Shown here piece by piece: positions 5,924-9,399 of a stretch of DNA of 9,399 nucleotides. Source of the stretch: an uncultured Clostridia bacterium (lineage in GTDB: Bacteria > Bacillota > Clostridia > Christensenellales > Aristaeellaceae). Both the position numbers and the translations under genes were made by a program. Each line of letters begins with the position of its first letter. Position 1 is the stretch's first letter. The DNA lies in NCBI GenBank assembly GCA_947600345.1, contig CANQGC010000095.1:1-9399 (forward strand), in the 5' to 3' direction. The notes beneath the pieces are model-generated. The model made no database searches, had not been told where the DNA came from, and saw only the letters and a program-made list of their open reading frames with translations.

Positions 5924-6804
5924 GCATCATCATCGACCAGAACACCCGGCTGATCGTGCAGGGCATCACCGGGCGCGAGGGCACCTTCCACACCGAGCAG
6001 ATGCTGGCCTACGGAACCCGGGTCGTGGCGGGCGTGACGCCCGGCAAGGGCGGCCAGCAGGTGCTGGGCGTGCCCGTGTTCAACACCGTCCGGGAGGCCG
6101 TGGAGGCCACGGACGCCAACGCCTCGGTCATCTTCGTGCCGGCGAGATTCACCCGCTCCTCCGTGCTGGAGGCGCTGGACGCCGGGCTCAAGACCGTGCT
6201 GACCATCGCCGAACACGTGCCCGTGCACGACATGATGTACTGCTACCGCCTGGCCCGGCTCAAGGGCGCGCGGCTGTTCGGGCCGAACTCCTTCGGCATC
6301 ATCTCCCCCGGCAAGAGCAAGGCCGGCTTCATGGCGCACCGCATCTTTGCCCCCGGCTCCGTGGGCGTGATGAGCCGCAGCGCCACCAACTGCTACGAGA
6401 CGGTCTTCATGCTCACGAACAACGGCATCGGCCAGTCCACCTGCATCGGCGTGGGCGGGGACATGATCCCCGGCTCCACCTTCGTGGATCTGCTGCCGGA
6501 CTTCTTCGCCGACCCGGAGACCAAGGCCGTGATCATCATCGGCGAGATCGGCGGCAACGAGGAGGAACTGGCCGCAGAGTACATCGCGGCGCACCCTGAG
6601 AAGCCCGTGATCGCGCTGATCGCCGGCAAGAACGCGCCGAAGGGCCGCTCCATGGGCCACGCGGGCGCCATCGTCTCCGCCGACGGCACGGGCAGCGCCG
6701 AGAGCAAGGAGCGCGCGCTGCGCGCCGCGGGCGTGCACATCGCCGAAAACACCCAGCACATCGTGGACATCTGCCGAAAGCTGAAGGAGGAGGGAAGGCT
6801 ATGA
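5920..6804 (+). CDS. ADP-forming acyl-CoA synthetase, alpha subunit (SucD-like, divergent active site)
   Basis: A 294-residue subunit with an N-terminal CoA-binding Rossmann domain (QGITGREGTFHTEQ, 14-27; GVTPGKGG, 38-45) and a C-terminal ligase domain. The histidine that carries the phosphate is kept: His247 in RSMGHAGAI. IGEIGG is at 207-212. Several positions normally invariant in succinyl-CoA synthetases differ: GPNCPG is GPNSFG (121-126), SRSGTLTYE is SRSATNCYE (152-160), PAPF is PARF (74-77) and TEGIP is AEHVP (97-101). These lie in segments around the CoA thiol and acid pocket, so a substrate other than succinate is plausible. It starts at GTG 5920, 7 nt after AGGAGGG, overlapping the beta gene by 4 bp. 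It also overlaps E1-alpha by 4 bp. The comparison uses the E. coli SucD sequence from memory. Confidence 0.92.
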   Translation: MSIIIDQNTRLIVQGITGREGTFHTEQMLAYGTRVVAGVTPGKGGQQVLGVPVFNTVREAVEATDANASVIFVPARFTRSSVLEALDAGLKTVLTIAEHVPVHDMMYCYRLARLKGARLFGPNSFGIISPGKSKAGFMAHRIFAPGSVGVMSRSATNCYETVFMLTNNGIGQSTCIGVGGDMIPGSTFVDLLPDFFADPETKAVIIIGEIGGNEEELAAEYIAAHPEKPVIALIAGKNAPKGRSMGHAGAIVSADGTGSAESKERALRAAGVHIAENTQHIVDICRKLKEEGRL

Positions 6805-7775
6805 TCGAGCGCGAGCGGGCCGTATCCATCTACCGAACGATGGTGCGCATCCGCAAGTTTGAATTCCGGGCGCTGAAGCTGTTCGAGGAGAACAAGCTGC
6901 GCGGCTCGGTGCACCTCTACATCGGCGAGGAGGCCGTCGCCGCGACGGTCTGCTCCCGGCTGACCGACGAGGACTACATCGCCTCCACCCACCGCGGCCA
7001 CGGCCACTGCATCGCCAAGGGCGCGCGCATGGATCTGGCGATGGCCGAACTGATGGGCAAGGCCACCGGCTACTGCAAGGGCCGCTCCGGCTCCATGCAC
7101 ATCGCCGACTTCACCCAGGGCAACCTGGGCGCGAACGCCATCGTGGGCGGCGGCATCCCCATCGCCGTGGGCGCGGCGCTCTCGGCCAAGATGCAGAAGC
7201 AGGATCGCGTGGCGGTCTCCTTCTTCGGCGACGGCGCGTCCAACGAGGGCACGTTCCACGAATCGCTGAACCTGGCGGGCGTCTGGAAGCTGCCCATCCT
7301 ATTCGTCTGCGAAAACAACGGCTACGGCATATCGGTGCCCACCTGGGAATCCACGTCGGTGGAGGACATCTCCGTGCGCGCCGCGGGCTACAACATGCCC
7401 GGCGAGACGGTGGACGGCAACGACGTGGAGGCCATCGACGCTGCCGTCGAGCGCGCCATTGCGCGCGCCCGCGCGGGCGAGGGCGCGACGCTGATCGAGT
7501 GCAAGACCTACCGCTGGATGGGCCACTGGACGGGCGACCCCCAGACCTACCGCACCCGCGAGGAGGTCGAGAGCTGGAAGCGGCGCGACCCCATCAAGCG
7601 CTGGCGCGAAAAGCTGCTCGCGCAGGGAATCTGCACCGAGGCCGAGCTCGACGAGATCGATCGCGCGGCGGATGACGAGGTCGAAGCCGCCACGCAGTTC
7701 GCGCTGAACAGCCCCAATCCCGATCCGGCCCACGTGCTGGACGACGTTTTCTACGAGGGAGGCGACGAGGCATGA
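6801..7775 (+). CDS. Thiamine-diphosphate dehydrogenase complex E1, alpha subunit (acetoin dehydrogenase AcoA-like)
   Basis: A 324-residue E1-alpha subunit of the 2-oxoacid/acetoin dehydrogenase family. The thiamine-diphosphate motif runs from GDG (143-145) to ENN (171-173). THRGHGH (63-69) and KGRSGSMH (93-100) are family blocks. The active-site loop has GHWTGDPQTYR (241-251), closer to the GDP form of AcoA than to the SDP form common in pyruvate dehydrogenases. The protein lacks the longer N-terminus of many PdhA proteins. With E1-beta it should decarboxylate or cleave a 2-oxo or acyloin substrate and pass the acyl group to lipoyl-E2. It starts at ATG 6801 after a purine-rich AGGAGGAGGG, and overlaps its neighbours by 4 bp on both sides. 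Pyruvate or branched-chain dehydrogenase function cannot be excluded, but the aldehyde dehydrogenase in the same operon favours an acyloin, since acyloin cleavage releases an aldehyde. Confidence 0.9.
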   Translation: MIERERAVSIYRTMVRIRKFEFRALKLFEENKLRGSVHLYIGEEAVAATVCSRLTDEDYIASTHRGHGHCIAKGARMDLAMAELMGKATGYCKGRSGSMHIADFTQGNLGANAIVGGGIPIAVGAALSAKMQKQDRVAVSFFGDGASNEGTFHESLNLAGVWKLPILFVCENNGYGISVPTWESTSVEDISVRAAGYNMPGETVDGNDVEAIDAAVERAIARARAGEGATLIECKTYRWMGHWTGDPQTYRTREEVESWKRRDPIKRWREKLLAQGICTEAELDEIDRAADDEVEAATQFALNSPNPDPAHVLDDVFYEGGDEA

Positions 7776-8752
7776 GCATCAAGACCTACGCAATGGCGGT
7801 GCGCGACACCATCGCCGCCGAGATGCGCCGCGACGAGCGCGTGTTCATCATGGGCGAGGACATCGAAACCATCGGCTCCATCTTCGGCTGCACCCGCGAT
7901 CTGACGAAGGAATTTGGCCGGGAGCGCGCCTTCAACACGCCCATCAGCGAGGCCGGTTTCATCGGCGCGGGCCTCGGCGCGGCCTGCACCGGCATGCGCC
8001 CCATCGTGGAGCTGATGTACATGGATTTCTCCTTCGTGGCCATGGATCAGCTGCTCAACCAGGTGGCCAAGACCCGCTACATCTTCGGCGGCCGCGCCAA
8101 GATTCCGCTGGTCATCCGCGGCCAGCAGGGCATCGGCCGCGGCAACGCCGCCACCCACTCCCAGTCGGTGGAGACCATCTTCATGCACTTCCCGGGCCTG
8201 AAGGTCGCCTGCCCCTCCACGGGCCGCGACGCCGCGGGCCTGCTGCGCACCGCCATCCGGGACGACAACCCCGTGATGGTCTTCGAGCACAAGGCGCTCT
8301 ACTCCACGAAGTGCGACGTGCCGGACGATCCGGAGTTCATGCTGCCCTTCGGCAAGGCCGACATCAAGCGGAGCGGCACGGACGTGACCATCGTGGCGAA
8401 TCTGCTCTACGTGGGCCGCGCGCTGGAGGCCGCCGAGGCGCTGGCGGCCCAGGGCATCTCCGCCGAGGTCATCGACCCGATGACGCTGGTGCCCTTCGAC
8501 AAGCGGACGGTGATCGAATCCGTGAAGAAGACCGGCCGCCTGGTGGTGGTGCACGAGGCGCACCGCACCGCCGGCTGGGGCGCGGAGGTGGCCGCGATGG
8601 TCACCGAGGAGGCGTTCCGCTACCTGGACGCCCCGCCGTTGCGCCTGGGCGCGGCGGCCTGCCCGCTGCCCTTCAACGTGGATCTGGAGAACGCCGCGAC
8701 CCCGCAGGTGGCCGACATCGTCGCCGCTGCGCGGGCGGTGTGCTACCGCTGA
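7772..8752 (+). CDS. Thiamine-diphosphate dehydrogenase complex E1, beta subunit (AcoB/PdhB-like)
   Basis: A 326-residue E1-beta subunit of normal length. MGEDIETIGSIFG (27-39), the thiamine-activating glutamate Glu60 in ISEAGFIG, HSQSVE (129-134), PGLKVACPST (141-150) and EVIDPMTLVPFDK are conserved family blocks, followed by the usual C-terminal transketolase-like domain (RLVVVHEAHRTAGWGAEVAAMV). It forms the E1 heterotetramer with the alpha subunit and shares the two thiamine-diphosphate sites with it. The start ATG overlaps the alpha stop codon by 4 bp, with GAGGGAGG (7755-7762) upstream, so the two subunits should be made in equal amounts. The coupling ends here: 129 bp separate it from E2. 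The loop GIGRGNAATHSQS differs from the usual GxxGxGAQHSQ form in having Thr before the histidine, which may reflect a different substrate. Confidence 0.92.
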   Translation: MSIKTYAMAVRDTIAAEMRRDERVFIMGEDIETIGSIFGCTRDLTKEFGRERAFNTPISEAGFIGAGLGAACTGMRPIVELMYMDFSFVAMDQLLNQVAKTRYIFGGRAKIPLVIRGQQGIGRGNAATHSQSVETIFMHFPGLKVACPSTGRDAAGLLRTAIRDDNPVMVFEHKALYSTKCDVPDDPEFMLPFGKADIKRSGTDVTIVANLLYVGRALEAAEALAAQGISAEVIDPMTLVPFDKRTVIESVKKTGRLVVVHEAHRTAGWGAEVAAMVTEEAFRYLDAPPLRLGAAACPLPFNVDLENAATPQVADIVAAARAVCYR

Positions 8753-8762
8753 TCCTTCCTCC

Positions 8763-8779
8763 GCCGGACCCGGTCCGGC
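8763..8779 (+). other. Hairpin in the gap between E1-beta and E2
   Basis: GCCGGAC and GTCCGGC can form a 7-bp stem with a 3-nt loop, 10 bp after the E1-beta stop. No T-run follows, so it is not a classic terminator. In this otherwise tightly packed operon the 129-bp gap (8753-8881) is notable; the rest of it is GC-rich with other short self-complementary stretches and no recognisable gene. It may be an mRNA processing or stability element. AGGAGG (8870-8875) 6 nt before the E2 start is a strong independent ribosome binding site. Confidence 0.4.
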
Positions 8780-8881
8780 ACCTGCCCGCGCTCCTGCGAT
8801 CCCCTTTGGACGCGCGGGCCGCGCGCCGCTGGCGCATGTGCGCCTGCCGGCGCGCGTTACCAACCTGACAGGAGGCCGCGC

Positions 8882-9399
8882 ATGGCACAGAGAATCATCA
8901 TGCCCAAGCAGGGCTTGCAAATGACCGAGGGCATCATCACCCAATGGCTCGCCCACGAGGGCGATTCCATCACCGAGGGCCAGCCCCTCTTCGAAATGGA
9001 GACGGACAAGCTCGCCATCACCATCGACTCCACCGCCACCGGCACGATCCTCAAGCTGCTCTACGAGGAGGGCGACATGGTGCCCGTGGCAGAACCCATC
9101 GCCATCGTGGGCCAGCCCGGCGAGGATTACTCCGCGCTGCTCTCGGGCGAAGCCGAAGCGGCTCCGGCGGCGGAGCAGGCCGCCCCCGCCGCGCCGGGCG
9201 AGCTGCCCGGCGTGCAGACGATCATCATGCCCAAGCAGGGCCTGCAGATGACCGAGGGCATCATCACCCAGTGGCTCGCCCACGAGGGCGATTCCATCGC
9301 CGAGGGCCAGCCCCTCTTCGAGATGGAGACGGACAAGCTCGCCATCACCATCGACTCCACCGCCACCGGCACGATCCTCAAGCTGCTCTACGAGGAGGG
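8882..9399 (+). CDS. Lipoyl-bearing E2 acyltransferase with two tandem lipoyl domains (partial, cut by right edge)
   Basis: An open frame of 172 residues that runs off the window. Two lipoyl domains are visible, at residues 5-77 and 114 to the edge. Each carries the lipoyl lysine in METDKLAI (Lys43 and Lys152). They are joined by an Ala/Pro-rich flexible linker (about 88-112), the usual architecture of dehydrogenase E2 chains. The motif MPKQGLQMTEGIITQW is close to the AcoC type. Lipoyl arms carry the acyl group from E1 to the E2 core for transfer to CoA; the peripheral-subunit-binding and catalytic domains should follow outside the window, probably with E3. A lone multi-lipoyl carrier protein is possible but less likely. 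The start is ATG 8882, 6 nt after AGGAGG. The two domains are nearly identical in DNA, indicating recent duplication or conversion. Confidence 0.88.
   Translation, partial: MAQRIIMPKQGLQMTEGIITQWLAHEGDSITEGQPLFEMETDKLAITIDSTATGTILKLLYEEGDMVPVAEPIAIVGQPGEDYSALLSGEAEAAPAAEQAAPAAPGELPGVQTIIMPKQGLQMTEGIITQWLAHEGDSIAEGQPLFEMETDKLAITIDSTATGTILKLLYEE
8894..9399 (+). repeat. Near-identical direct repeat encoding lipoyl domains
   Basis: The segment 8894-9072 recurs at 9221-9399, with an offset of exactly 327 bp (109 codons). By direct comparison only five of 179 bases differ: four are silent and one changes Thr31 to Ala140. The second copy is cut by the window edge, so the full repeat is longer and more copies may follow. 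Confidence 0.93.

Larger units (their letters stand above)
3279..9399 (+). other. Operon: acylating aldehyde dehydrogenase, acyl-CoA synthetase, E1-alpha/beta, E2
   Basis: Six same-strand genes follow one promoter. The gaps are 6 bp, then three 4-bp overlaps (at 5920, 6801 and 7772), then 129 bp before E2. No terminator is seen between them. The combination gives enzymes for making two acyl-CoA molecules from one substrate and for recovering ATP from them. Co-transcription is inferred from spacing; the extent to the right is unknown. Confidence 0.8.

Noticed and set aside
5500..7259. Long minus-strand frames across the ligase alpha and E1-alpha genes
   Set aside because: They overlap strongly conserved plus-strand genes that are linked by 4-bp overlaps, and show no recognisable domains.
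7751..9283. A 510-codon open frame on the minus strand
   Set aside because: It is antisense to E1-beta and E2. Its internal repetition only mirrors the duplicated lipoyl domain, and no domain is recognisable.
8894..9399. Repeat considered as a CRISPR or mobile-element signature
   Set aside because: The repeat is an in-frame coding duplication of a lipoyl domain with an Ala/Pro linker; there are no short regularly spaced repeats, inverted ends or transposase.

Overview
The window looks like a chromosomal segment of a GC-rich, fermentative Bacillota, probably of a clostridial lineage. The evidence is consistent. Coding DNA is strongly GC-biased while the gaps between operons are AT-rich. Shine-Dalgarno sequences are strong (AGGAGG type), TTG and GTG starts are used, promoters match the housekeeping sigma consensus, and the aldehyde dehydrogenase resembles the CoA-dependent succinate-semialdehyde dehydrogenase of Clostridium kluyveri. 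The genus cannot be fixed from the sequence.

Layout. (1) Positions 1-379 form a dense regulatory region for a minus-strand gene that starts just beyond the left edge. Its ribosome binding site is visible at 6-12. It contains a consensus promoter (231-259), two LacI-type operators 85 bp apart (78-91 and 163-176), further palindromes, and the terminator of the preceding lacI-type gene. (2) 380-1417, minus: a LacI-family regulator. (3) 1584-2360, plus: a UlaG-like metallo-beta-lactamase-fold hydrolase, closed by a strong terminator. (4) 2450-3142, minus: a FadR-subfamily GntR regulator with an FCD domain, transcribed away from the main operon. (5) 3143-3391: the divergent control region, with an extended -10 promoter and two tandem PdhR-type operators. 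(6) 3392 to the right edge, plus: one operon coding for a CoA-acylating aldehyde dehydrogenase, the beta and alpha subunits of an ADP-forming acyl-CoA synthetase (SucC/SucD type), E1-alpha and E1-beta of a thiamine-diphosphate dehydrogenase complex, and the start of a lipoyl-bearing E2. Four of the genes overlap by 4 bp.

How the genes may work together (inference). An acetoin-dehydrogenase-like E1/E2 complex would cleave an acyloin or 2-oxo substrate into an acyl-CoA and, for an acyloin, an aldehyde. The acylating dehydrogenase would convert the aldehyde to a second acyl-CoA. The SucCD-like ligase would turn acyl-CoA into free acid plus ATP. This would be a self-contained NADH- and ATP-yielding module. 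The substrate is not settled. Acetoin is the simplest candidate. A sulfoacetaldehyde-producing or other substituted substrate is an alternative, because the same pairing of acylating dehydrogenase and ADP-forming ligase (SqwD, SqwKL) is known from the sulfo-transketolase pathway, and because the alpha subunit departs from succinyl-CoA synthetase at several normally conserved active-site positions. E3 and the catalytic part of E2 would lie to the right of the window.
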